Shown here piece after piece: positions 18,731 through 26,797 of a DNA stretch of 26,797 nucleotides; the first letter of the stretch is position 1; each line of letters opens with the position of its first letter. The notes under the pieces are model-generated. The model saw nothing but the letters and a program-made list of their open reading frames with translations. It did not search any database and had not been told where the DNA came from. The translations under genes and the position numbers were made by a program. Source of the stretch: Chara braunii (lineage: Eukaryota > Streptophyta > Charophyceae > Charales > Characeae); assembly GCA_003427395.1 (NCBI GenBank), contig BFEA01000151.1, forward strand, positions 2,531,638 through 2,558,434, in the 5' to 3' direction.

Positions 18731-19658
18731 TGCAATCAGACTCACTTTTTTTTCTTCGCTTCGCATACATGCAAACAGTTGGCGATTCACACTGGCGCTC
18801 AGCACCCACTCAAAGCTCAGAGATATGACAATCGAGAACACAGTTCAGATGCAAAACTCGCTTCAACACACCACTGTTCGCCCGCACTCAACTCCCGATC
18901 ACCCTGAATACTCCACCCACACGCACTTTGTATCCCCCCCCCACACTCTCCGCTATCTCTAACCTACGACGGCTATGTCCCACTGCCTCTATGAGCACTC
19001 TAGCTCCTCCAGCCCACTTCGTCTTCGGGCAACCTGCAGACCACCTTCGCACAAGACGCTGTAGCAGCGCTTCCACATGGCTTACGCAGCGAATGAATGA
19101 ATGGCTGGGCGCTGCCTCTTGATTTATACTTCTGTAACTCGTTGGTCTGCCCCCTTTCCACCCGGCCCACGGTGCACACAGTCCCTCATGGTACTTGCTG
19201 ACGGTGCAAAGTGAGACTGGGACTGGGTACCGCTGACTCATCCAAGTTGGACTCCACCACTTGACCACTTGCCTTTGCCTAAACGTGACACACTTCCGAA
19301 AGGCCACTTCCGGACCTTCCGGAAGTCTGTGGACTTGGCCTTTCGAGTACTGTAGCAGCTACGACCGTGACCTTTCAGAACTGTAGCAGCTACGACCTTG
19401 ACCTCTACAGCTACGACCTGTACAGAGCTGTAACCCCTACTTGACAGACCTACAGATCGAACCCCTACAACTACACAGACCTACGACAGACAACAAACAA
19501 CTCCCAAAACACAGTTTCACGGGTTCAAACACTCGGGGTTCAACTCGACACCTAACTCTAACCCAGTTAATGCGAAAACTGTACATGGGCAAGGTAAGGT
19601 CTGGGGATCGAACTCTAGGGCCCGCATCTGTGACTACAGAAAGGTGAAAACCATTTCA
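18731..19658 (-). repeat. 5' LTR (right copy, 928 bp)
   Basis: Starts TGCAATCAGACTC and ends CATTTCA on the plus strand. It aligns with 10626-11691 apart from missing the second copy of the 99-bp TATA-bearing unit and about 35-50 bp near the start. It carries the same AGACCTACGACAGACAACAA, CTGTAGCAGC and palindrome features. As the upstream LTR in element orientation it would hold the promoter. Confidence 0.92.
19122..19129 (-). promoter_or_regulatory. TATA-like box in the 5' LTR
   Basis: GTATAAAT on the minus strand, about 530 bp into the LTR. It is conserved in the other LTR, where it is present twice (near 11073 and 11172) because of the 99-bp duplication. Position and sequence suit the core promoter. 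No transcript evidence is available. Confidence 0.5.
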
Positions 19659-19662
19659 AAAG
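19659..19662. repeat. Target-site duplication of the LTR element, right
   Basis: AAAG directly after the TTTCA end of the right LTR, equal to 10622-10625. Confidence 0.55.
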
Positions 19663-20934
19663 CATGCAAAAGCTTATTGGAGGGCAGAAGTGAAGAGTCA
19701 CTTTACGGCAACAGGCTGAGATGGAAGAAGTGAGACTTTATCTGAAGAACCTTCGCCAGTACTTCTGGGGAATTCTTGATATGAAACTGTCGAGCTGACA
19801 GCCATTGTTTCAGCCAGGTCTTAGAAGAAACTCAAAGGACGGCAAGCTGACGTTCAATCCTCCATATTCTGGAGCAATCAACGCCGGCCCAGGTGTCCTT
19901 TCACTATACGGAAAGAAGCATTCGAGCATTTGTACGGTGTTTTTTTTTTTGTTTTGTTTTGTTGGCAATTCTATGGTGTATCTATTCTGACTTGCACGCG
20001 GAAAAGGCACCGGACTGATGCTCCCCAAAATGGAAAAGGTGCCAGGGCGAGAAAAAGCTGTTTGGAGAAAAGAAAGAAAAAGAAGAGGTAGCCCTAGTAT
20101 TGAAAGGGTGCCCCTTATGGACTTGAGCGGAGCCACTGATGGCCAAAGTTATATGCACAAGACAGCACTCCCCAAGAAACCACATACATCACTTGTCTGA
20201 GGATTAGAGAGCTCTCCTCTGCTATCCTCCTTCACCACCTAGCTGGTGACCTTCACTGAGAAGCAGACAGTAAATGGGATCATTCAGAAAAACAGCCACG
20301 GACATGGCACCCTGAGCTTGCATGCATTTCAATCAATCACCACAAATGACCTCACCACCAGTTTGCATCCATTTCACCACAAATGACCTCGTACCAGATA
20401 TAAGGTATATCATATATGTCCATTAAAATCTGCGCCTTATAAATAGAACTGATTAACCCATCATACTGCATGCACCTCGTCAAGACTCGCAACAGAATAC
20501 CGCATTACAGCCTTTATAGCCCAACAAGTCTAGACAGAAACTATATCTATAGGCAGAATTTGTCCCCGTGTACTCTTTCCCTTCCAGAAGAAGACATGAA
20601 TTCAAACACTTCATTGGAAAATGAAATCTGTTCCGTTTCCGAGCACTTGCAAATTCTCAACTGTAAATGCAGCAATGTACACCAGGAAACCATACGCAAA
20701 GACTGAACCTCAACTACTAACGGCGATCCTGCTTCCGCTCTGCACATAACCGAAAGTACCACACTTAAAACAAATGGCAAAGACAAAATGGGGTAACTCA
20801 ATTTCTGTATTGTATTTGCCTCTTGCAAATTGAGGACAGTATTCGAGAAGAGAACCACCAAAATGATACAATGCTGACTGTAGATAGGTACCTGTTGTGG
20901 GTCCAGAAACCGACCTCTACAACATCCTGGACTT

Positions 20935-20935
<1 letters not shown>
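19663..20935. other. No recognisable gene
   Basis: A stretch at 19671-19720 resembles 10451-10501 on the other side of the element (CTTATTGGAGGGCA against CTTATCGGAGGGCA, and ACAGGCTGA against ACAGGCTAA). Otherwise there is a T/G-rich run near 19939-19962, CAATCACCACAAATGACCTC-type short duplications near 20330-20395, and no domain-supported ORF. Confidence 0.45.

Positions 20936-20970
<35 letters not shown>
20936..20970 (+). repeat. Poly(A) run, 35 bases
   Basis: Preceded by CATCCTGGACTTC. It could be the tail of another poly(A)-ended insertion, but I found no homologous body in the window and no target duplication. Confidence 0.8.
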
Positions 20971-20972
<2 letters not shown>

Positions 20973-23140
20973 CACATTCCCATCCCCTTGGCAACTGTAG
21001 TTTCAGCTTTGCTGATAACAAAACACACAGATAAACTCTCGACACCTCAGTAAAATGGCTTATGCCAATAGGATAGACCCTATACCAGAGACCAGAGACC
21101 CTTTTATAACCGCTACCTGGTGCACACCTACACACCTGACAATCAACAGCAAACTGCTGAGACGGCTCCTCCTGACAGCTCGTCGACCGAGGAGAGAGAG
21201 TCATTTCCAGTCCGAATGACGGCTAGTCCGTTGCCAATGACCTTTTCCCAACCAGAGAACAGTACAGGCGGGTGACCTTCGCCACAACTGGGAAACAAAC
21301 AATTCGGCCCCTGAAAGAAGACAAGTTTCCGCAAAAAACAACGAACATTCACCTTTTCACAAACCCATTCCTGCAGCATGCACCTGGACACCTTTCCTGG
21401 ACCAAAACACTGCCAAGAAACATCCAAGACCCAATTTCTTCATCCACCTGTCCTTCCTCCTCATCCAGATTACATACATGCTAATCAACCCGTGACAGAT
21501 GGATCCCCCAAAGCAGTGTTACCTCCTCTGCCATTGTTGCCCCGAGCTGCATCTCTCCTCCTGAGCACGACTGTGCCCCATCACCTGGCTCTGTGAGCTG
21601 ATGTCTTGTGCACGCCCGTTGTCGGACGAAAGACGGCCTAGGAATCGAGTCACATCAAGAGAGCTAAGGACAAGGGAGAGTGGAAAGAAATGGAAAATGG
21701 AAGGCCCTTGGGAACCGTGCTTGACAACCATTTTCCCCAAGCGCACTGTTGTTAGGGGATCTGTTAGGAGAGAAGCCACATCAACAAATGGAATGGCACA
21801 AGCCTGCACTCTAACAAACGGACTCTTGCCCAACCTGAAAGATTTGCTACACCTGCCCAGAGAAACACAGGCAGATAAGAGGCACGGGCACATGTAAAGA
21901 GAAGCAATCCTTCTAACCTGCGCAAACAGAAGGGGAGAAAAAATAATGAAAATTTGAAAAAGAAAAACAACAAAAAATGGTTAACAAGTCTTCAGCTGCG
22001 TCACCTTCCCTGCCATACATGCAAATGCTACGGCCTGCCGTACCACCTGCTCTCCTCTGGTCCACTCCCAATACATGGACGGGCTTCCCTGCACCGACAT
22101 AAAGCTTGTCTCCCCGCCAACCTGTCAATAACATCATCCGTCAACGGGAAGTTTTGGCTCGTGACAACCTGTTCTCAACAACCTGCAAATCATCTGCGCA
22201 TTACCTGCACACTCAGCTTTCGGCAAACATGTGTAAGATAGAAAGATTCCTACGAAATCCCAATCACTCACATTCATCAAACCTGTGAATCTCCATCGTA
22301 CATTACACCAAGCGAGCCAAGCAGTATGCTGAAACCATCACGCATGCATGCGAAGTGTATGAAACATGGGAAAACGCGCAGGCGATTGTGAGGGATGCTC
22401 CGCTACTTTTCCATTTCTCTCTTCTCGAAAACGTGTACACAGCGAAACTCTACGAAACACGAAACTGTGCAGGTGATAATGAGGAACGGTATGCTGCCAT
22501 TTGTCTCTCCTTAAAACATACAGACAACGGACCAGGTCAGTAACTCGCCACCGTGTAGCTGAATCACAATCACAGAACCAAGTGCACATGTGAACCAATC
22601 TGACCCTGCAAATCTGAAGCTGCTGGGAGCGAGGACCGGACACCTCAGGGACTAAAACCCCAAAAACCCATGTACATGATGCCATACGGTGCTCCCGATG
22701 TCAAAACGTCGTGCAAAGTTGCAAACTCTATAAGCAAATATGGCCATGTGAAGCAGTGAAGATATCAGTGCTAGTGATCTGCTGTGTGCAAAAGAAAGCA
22801 CACTTGATGGGCTCCTTGTAGGACATCGGAAAAGTAAACCCTCGCCTGGATTAGAAGTTAGAACCAATCAGACCAATTGAACAGAAGTACAAAAAGTACA
22901 CCTGGCTCTGACAGGCAGCAATTAACTCCTGTGAGCACACAAGACCTTGCAGCACAAACAAAAACTGCACGGAAACAGAACAGCACACAGCCGAGGACCC
23001 ATACCTAAGTCCATTCACAAGTGCAGCACTCGAAATAACAAGTGGAACAAAGCCGACAGCTTCTGCGGTAGCCACATTGGAAGATGCAAAGCACTCTAAT
23101 TCAGCAATTTCCTCTTTCTGGGTTCTCTCTCTGTCTATGA
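20971..23140. other. No recognisable gene
   Basis: Mixed-composition sequence with only short open frames and no recognisable domain, RNA gene or repeat. A weak repeated phrase around GAAACATGGGAAAACGCGCAGG (22364) and ACGAAACACGAAACTGTGCA (22452) with GCGATTGTGAGG / GTGATAATGAGG suggests an old local duplication of about 90 bp. Confidence 0.45.
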
Positions 23141-23149
23141 ATGGACACC

Positions 23150-24180
23150 TGTAAGAAGTGCCAAACAGTGAGCGGTCGGTTATTTGGAGTGCCTGCAGGA
23201 CTCTTAAGGGAGGCACTCTGCATACGGTCTATGGCTGATGGTAGATGTCGTTGCAGTGGCTTCCTTGGTCATCAGGTGGTGGGAACCAACTGTCTGCCGG
23301 GTTCTTCTTGTGGTGTAAGTAGGTCTTGGATGGCTTCGCTCCGCGTAGGACATGTGGACTTCTGCCCATGACTATGCTCCGTGTTGAACGCCTTGTCTAT
23401 GCTCCGCGGCTGCCTTGCTGCCCATACGGCTTACTCCTTGCACCGTTCCCTGGAGCTGGTGTGTTGCTGTGTAGTTTGACTGTGTTGTTGGTGTTGCCCT
23501 GTGCATCGCTGCGCTGTTGCTTTGCTGTCCATCCGCGTGCTTTATTTTCCCCGTGCATCATGCTTGTGTGATCTGCAGTTTGGCCACTTTGCAGTGTCGC
23601 TTTGTGTGTTGTTGTGTTGGTACCTTGCTGCCCGCAAGGACATGTGGACTTCTGCCCATGACTATGCTCCGTGTTGGATGCCTTGTCTATGCTCCGCGGC
23701 TGCCTTGCTGCCCATACGGCTTGCTCCTTGCACCATTCCCTGGAGCTGGTGTGTTGCTGTGTAGTTTGACTGTGTTGTTGGTGTTGCCCTGTGCATCGCT
23801 GCGCTGTTGCTTTGCTGTACATCCGCGTGCTTTATTTTCCCCATGCATCATGCTTGTGTGATCTGCAGTTTGGCCACTTTGCAGTGCCGCTTTGTGTGCA
23901 GTTGTGTTGGTACCTTTCTGCCCGCCTGCTTGCACTGTAGTTCCGCGCAGCTAGCTTTGGCGTTGTGCAGTTAGGTTGCTCCAGCAACTTCACCTGGTGC
24001 TTCGCTGAGTCGAGCGAGCTGCTATGTTCCACTGTGGTGCTGCCGCTGGCAGCCTGCTTTCAACAAGGGTCAGAGGGTTCATGACCAACACCATCAGTAT
24101 GGGGATTCCACAGATTGTCGAGGGTTCAGCTGCCTGATGAGTTGGTTGCAACTCCGACAAAACAATCTTCCATCATCAGC
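23150..24180 (+). repeat. Dispersed repeat, copy A
   Basis: Collinear with 25130-25745. Shared landmarks in order: AGTGCCTGCAG, a GTGGCTTCCT word, GTGGGAACCAACTGTCTGC (copy B: GTGAGAACCGACAGTCTGT), CTGCCTTGCTGCCCAT, GTGTTGCCCTG, CGCTGTTGC, then near the end GGGTTCATGAC, ATGGGGATTCC, TTGTCGAGGGTTCAGC and CCTGATGAGT. Copy A is longer because it holds a 290-bp tandem duplication. The family is unknown and no coding capacity is convincing. Confidence 0.75.
23347..23926 (+). repeat. 290-bp tandem duplication
   Basis: AGGACATGTGGACTTCTGCC begins at 23347 and 23637, and the units match with only a handful of differences (for example TTGAACGCC against TTGGATGCC). The near identity makes it recent. 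The repeating open frames on both strands follow from it and lack any recognisable domain. Confidence 0.95.
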
Positions 24181-24559
24181 TTTTTTTTTTCTCGCGCTTT
24201 TGGTTCTCATACTCGTATTTTGCTTGCCTCCTGCTGCTTGTCTTTTCCTTGCCTTGTGTGCTTCTGTGTTGTCTGCCCTCCAGCCTCCCTCGTGGCCTCC
24301 AGCCTATGTGCTGCCTTGTGTCTGCTGTTTCTTCCACATCATGTGCTTGTGTGTGGACTTCTTGTCGTAGTGGTGTTTGGAAGATTGTCGCATCCATTTC
24401 CACTCAGTGAGGAGTTATGTGAGAATCGTCTTCAAGTCTGTGCACATGCTCTTCTCCCGGGGGATCGTTGTTCCGAGAATGGCTTGTACAGAAGAGGAGC
24501 ACATGCATATATAATATACATATTATATACACACACAATCATTTTTATGTACTTCTTTC
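24181..24559. other. No recognisable gene
   Basis: CT- and TG-rich sequence with short hydrophobic open frames of biased composition, then an AT microsatellite-like word (ATATATAATATACATATTAT) near 24508. Nothing supported as coding. Confidence 0.5.
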
Positions 24560-24833
24560 CTAGGCTACCAGAGTGGCCTGGGGTCACTTGCCCGGCCGGG
24601 CCATAAAGAATAAAAATAATAAATTATTTTTAAATTTTATTTTTTATTTTAAATTTGGTAAAGAATTTCGATGTGACCCTGAGGCAAAAGTTGTTCAGTT
24701 TATTTTTCTGCATAACATAGTTTTTTTTCGGATTTTTTCGATTTTTTTTTTTTTTTTTTTTTTTGCTGGGACCTTCCCTTGTCCTTGCACGGGCTGGCCA
24801 GCAGGGACCCGGGCGGCCCGGCTGGTAGCCTAG
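24560..24833. repeat. Segment bounded by 12-bp perfect inverted repeats
   Basis: CTAGGCTACCAG at 24560-24571 and its reverse complement CTGGTAGCCTAG at 24822-24833 bracket an AT-rich core, with GC-rich CCGGCC-type palindromes just inside both ends. A second right end lies at about 25069-25080 in the duplicated unit. It resembles a small terminal-inverted-repeat element, but no target duplication was identified. Confidence 0.5.
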
Positions 24834-25106
24834 CTTCTTTCTGTTTTGTTGTACGTTTTAAAATAATAAATTATTTTTAAATTTTATTTTTTATTTTAAA
24901 TTTGGTGAAGAATTTCGATGCGACCCTGAGGCAAAAGTTGTTCAGTTTATTTTTCTGCATAACATAGTTTTTTTTTCGGATTTTTTCGATTTTTTTTTCT
25001 TTTTTTTTTTTTTGCTGGGACCTTCCCTTGTCCTTGCACGGGCTGGCCAGCCGGGACCCGGGCGGCCCGGCTGGTAGCCTAGCTTCTTTCTGTTTTGTTG
25101 TACGTC
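24613..25106 (+). repeat. 247-bp tandem duplication
   Basis: AAAATAATAAATTATTTTTA starts at 24613 and 24860. Each unit has an AT-rich half, AAGAATTTCGATG, a long T run, CTTGTCCTTGCACGGGCTGG and GGGACCCGGGCGGCCCGG, ending CTTTCTGTTTTGTTGTACGT. The units are nearly identical apart from T-run length. Confidence 0.95.
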
Positions 25107-25129
25107 TGTGCATCGATGTGTGAACCTCT

Positions 25130-25745
25130 ACAAAGTGCTAGATGGGGTGTGTGGGCGTGTAGAGTGCCTGCAGAGCTATTAGGGGGGCCAGTTCTGTACA
25201 TGATGTCTGTGACACATATGGGTTATGGGTGACGATGGAAGTCCGTCGGAGTGGCTTCCTGACTCAGTATGTTGTGAGAACCGACAGTCTGTGGGATCCT
25301 GCTTGCGGTGTGAGCAGGTGATGAACTGCTTTGGATGTGTGGAATGCCTTGCCTGAGCTCCTCCACTGCCTTGCTGCCCATCCTGCTTGCTTTAGTTTGG
25401 CAGCTTTGTTGATGTTGCCCTGCGCTGTTGCCTTGCTGCCCATCCACGTCCTTCGTCGTTCAATGCAATGCGCATGGATTTGATGCGCTGTTGCTTGATT
25501 GTCCATCCACTCGCCTTGCTGCGTTCTCGCTCTGCTGCTTTGCAGCGCACCTGTTTGCCATGTAGTCTGACTACATTGTCAGTGCTGCCTCGCTCCTTGT
25601 AATGCAATCTGTCCGTTTTCAACATGAGTCGAAGGGTTCATGACTCAACGCACGAATATGGGGGTTCCGCAGTTTGTCGAGGGTTCAGCCTCCTGATGAG
25701 TCATCGCAACTCCAGGGAAGCAATCTATCATCACCATCAACAAGA
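25130..25745 (+). repeat. Dispersed repeat, copy B
   Basis: Diverged second copy of the 23150-24180 repeat in the same orientation, without the 290-bp duplication. It ends in TTGTCGAGGGTTCAGCCTCC and CTGATGAGTCATCGCAACTC. The spacing, with the 247-bp array between copies, suggests an old segmental duplication later interrupted. Confidence 0.75.
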
Positions 25746-25757
25746 GGCAGTGCAGCT

Positions 25758-26015
25758 CCGCCCGCGTCAGCTAGAGGCTAAGGGTATTTACGGAATTCAA
25801 ATTAGCTCATATTAAACGCCTCCAGTACCGTGTGAATCCCGGGATAAAAAAATCAGGGATATGTCGGCAAAAAAACAGCAATGGTTCCGCCCGCATCAGC
25901 TAGAGGCTAAGGGTATTGACGGAATCGAAGTAGTGTGCATTAAACCCCTACAATACCGTGTGAATCCCAGGATTAAAAAATTGGGGATATGTCGGCGAAA
26001 AAATAGCAATGGTCG
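25758..26015 (+). repeat. 129-bp tandem duplication
   Basis: CCGCCCGC starts at 25758 and 25887. The units share CAGCTAGAGGCTAAGGGTAT, TACCGTGTGAATCCC and GGGATATGTCGGC. They are moderately diverged, so older than the 290-bp and 247-bp duplications. Confidence 0.9.
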
Positions 26016-26091
26016 ACTGTTTGAAAAACAAATGTCAATGAATGAAACTTCAATGAGAAAGAATGATGTTTTAGGACGACGTGTCGGAAAC

Positions 26092-26315
26092 GAAGAAGTA
26101 ACCTCCTCCTGAGCCGCAATAAAGACATAGCCCAAACACCGCCACAACTTGCATATTACATACCTTGGATACGAAGAATAAACCTCCTCGTAAGCCCCAA
26201 TACAGACACGGCTGAAACTTGACGCAAAAGTCAAATACAGCGATGCCATAAATACTGCCTACTTTGGAAAGCAAAAAAAATAGCCCCCACCTAAGTCCAA
26301 TAAACATATGCCCCC
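26092..26315. repeat. Three diverged units of 80-100 bp
   Basis: AACCTCCTCCTGAGCCGCAA (26100), AACCTCCTCGTAAGCCCCAA (26181) and AGCCCCCACCTAAGTCCAAT (26282) each precede a TAAAGACATAGCC-like phrase, followed by GCAT or TTGCA words and a TACnTTGGA phrase. This is an imperfect tandem array, recognised by eye. Confidence 0.6.
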
Positions 26316-26410
26316 TTGCCTGCATCGTGACAGAGCTACACACTAAGGGCATTTCACAGAAGAGACAGACGAAGAAAGACAAACACATCGCCACAATCCG
26401 CCACATTCAA

Positions 26411-26495
26411 TGTGAAATGACAGGAATTGGATGCATCTTCCTACCTTGTAACTTCAGACACATGCAAAGAGACAGAGGGGGTTGGGGGGGGGGGG

Positions 26496-26568
<73 letters not shown>

Positions 26569-26797
26569 CAGAATGTTGAATGTAGAGAACGGAGAGCAGT
26601 TAGGAGTGAGTGAGTAGACAGTAGAGTAGAGAGTATAGAGAAACAGAAAGTAGACATCATAGAAGTAGAGTATAGAGTATAGACTAGTCAGAGAGAAGCA
26701 GACAGCAAAGCAGAGTAGAGTAGAGTAGAGGTGTGAAGTGACAGAAATTGGATGCATCTTCCAACCTTGTAACTCTAGACACATGCAAAGAGAGAGA
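26411..26797 (+). repeat. 321-bp duplication with G-run and (GA)n, cut by window end
   Basis: TGTGAAATGACAGGAATTGG at 26411 recurs as TGTGAAGTGACAGAAATTGG at 26732, followed in both by ATGCATCTTCC, CCTTGTAACT and AGACACATGCAAAGAGA. Copy 1 continues into a G-rich run at 26477-26498 and a GA array to about 26565. Then come GTAGAGTATAGAG-type short repeats up to copy 2, which is truncated by the end of the window. Confidence 0.9.
26477..26565. repeat. Poly-G tract followed by (GA)n microsatellite
   Basis: Five G, TT, then 15 G (26477-26498), followed by more than 30 GA units. The G tract could form a G-quadruplex; this is inference from composition. Confidence 0.95.

Larger units (their letters stand above)
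10626..19658 (-). mobile_element. Near-complete Ty3/gypsy LTR retrotransposon, inactive
   Basis: A 9.0-kb element reading right to left: 5' LTR (18731-19658), primer-binding site, leader, gag, protease, RT/RNase H, integrase, chromodomain-like module, a purine patch, and 3' LTR (10626-11691). Protease-RT-RNase H-integrase order defines Ty3/gypsy, and the C-terminal module points to a chromovirus-like lineage. All coding parts carry stops or frameshifts, and the LTRs differ by indels and many substitutions, so it is not young. Internally it holds a 40-residue gag duplication next to an assembly gap and a (CT)n tract in the leader. Fragments of the same family lie nearby on the plus strand (7010-7935, 10190-10375). 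Confidence 0.92.

Noticed and set aside
18267-18962. Plus- and minus-strand ORFs of 228 and 110 codons with Ser-Leu or Arg-Glu runs.
   Set aside because: They are translations of the (CT)n microsatellite and pyrimidine-rich leader of the LTR element.
20470-20706. 78-codon plus-strand ORF with ordinary amino-acid composition.
   Set aside because: No recognised domain, no supporting context and no sign of splice structure; length is within chance expectation.
23347-23926. Repeating ORFs that could be read as a tandem-repeat protein, or direct repeats that could suggest a CRISPR-like array.
   Set aside because: There are only two 290-bp units with no spacer structure, several frames are open equally, and no domain is recognised; the context is eukaryotic.
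24135-24180. CTGATGAG followed by a GAGTTG/CAACTC hairpin, suggestive of a hammerhead ribozyme; similar motif at 25695.
   Set aside because: The required GAAA immediately after stem II is absent (the sequence continues CGACAAAAC in one copy and CAGGGAAGC in the other) and stems I and III could not be found.

Overview
This is a eukaryotic nuclear window made almost entirely of repeats and decayed transposable elements. I see no intact host gene. Four things point to a plant or streptophyte-alga genome: a plant-type hAT transposase relic, a Ty3/gypsy element whose primer-binding site matches initiator-methionine tRNA, a U6 snRNA retropseudogene, and many microsatellites and tandem duplications. 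The gag-pol style of the Ty3/gypsy element reminds me of large-genome charophytes such as Chara. That is memory, not a search result.

Layout. 1-840 is pyrimidine-rich, low-complexity DNA with minisatellite units. 972-2740 (+) is a broken hAT transposase, followed by an acidic/basic and then glutamine-rich tail to about 3870. 4552-4765 is a long imperfect hairpin and 5330-5603 a 137-bp tandem duplication. 7010-7935 (+) is a decayed Ty3/gypsy reverse transcriptase/RNase H fragment. Between 8070 and 8800 lie two opposed copies of a short poly(A)-ended retroposon, with a U6 snRNA retropseudogene between them that carries a 14-bp target-site duplication and an A-rich tail. 9268-9655 is a 199-bp duplication built on CA/GA microsatellites. 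10190-10375 (+) is another gypsy fragment.

The main object is one almost complete but inactivated Ty3/gypsy LTR retrotransposon on the minus strand at 10626-19658. Both LTRs begin TG and end CA, a 4-bp AAAG flanks each side, and it has a tRNA-iMet primer-binding site, gag, protease, RT/RNase H, integrase and a chromodomain-like C-terminal module. It is full of stops and frameshifts. Its gag carries an in-frame 40-residue duplication that straddles a 25-N assembly gap flanked by an identical 25-bp sequence, so the gap is probably an unmerged overlap.

19664-23140 shows no convincing gene, only a poly(A) run. 23150-25745 holds two diverged copies of a dispersed repeat, one containing a 290-bp tandem duplication, separated by a 247-bp AT-rich/GC-rich tandem duplication. 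25758-26797 is further tandem repeats, ending in a G-run plus (GA)n tract inside a 321-bp duplication.

The elements do not form a pathway. The window records successive transposition: retroposition of U6 and the poly(A) elements implies LINE-type machinery elsewhere in the genome, while the LTR and hAT elements represent two other classes. I found no convincing new multi-gene system. The most informative items are the U6 retropseudogene with its full retroposition signature, the poly(A) retroposon family, the hairpin at 4552-4765, and the LTR element's duplicated TATA segment and TTGAC-rich leader.
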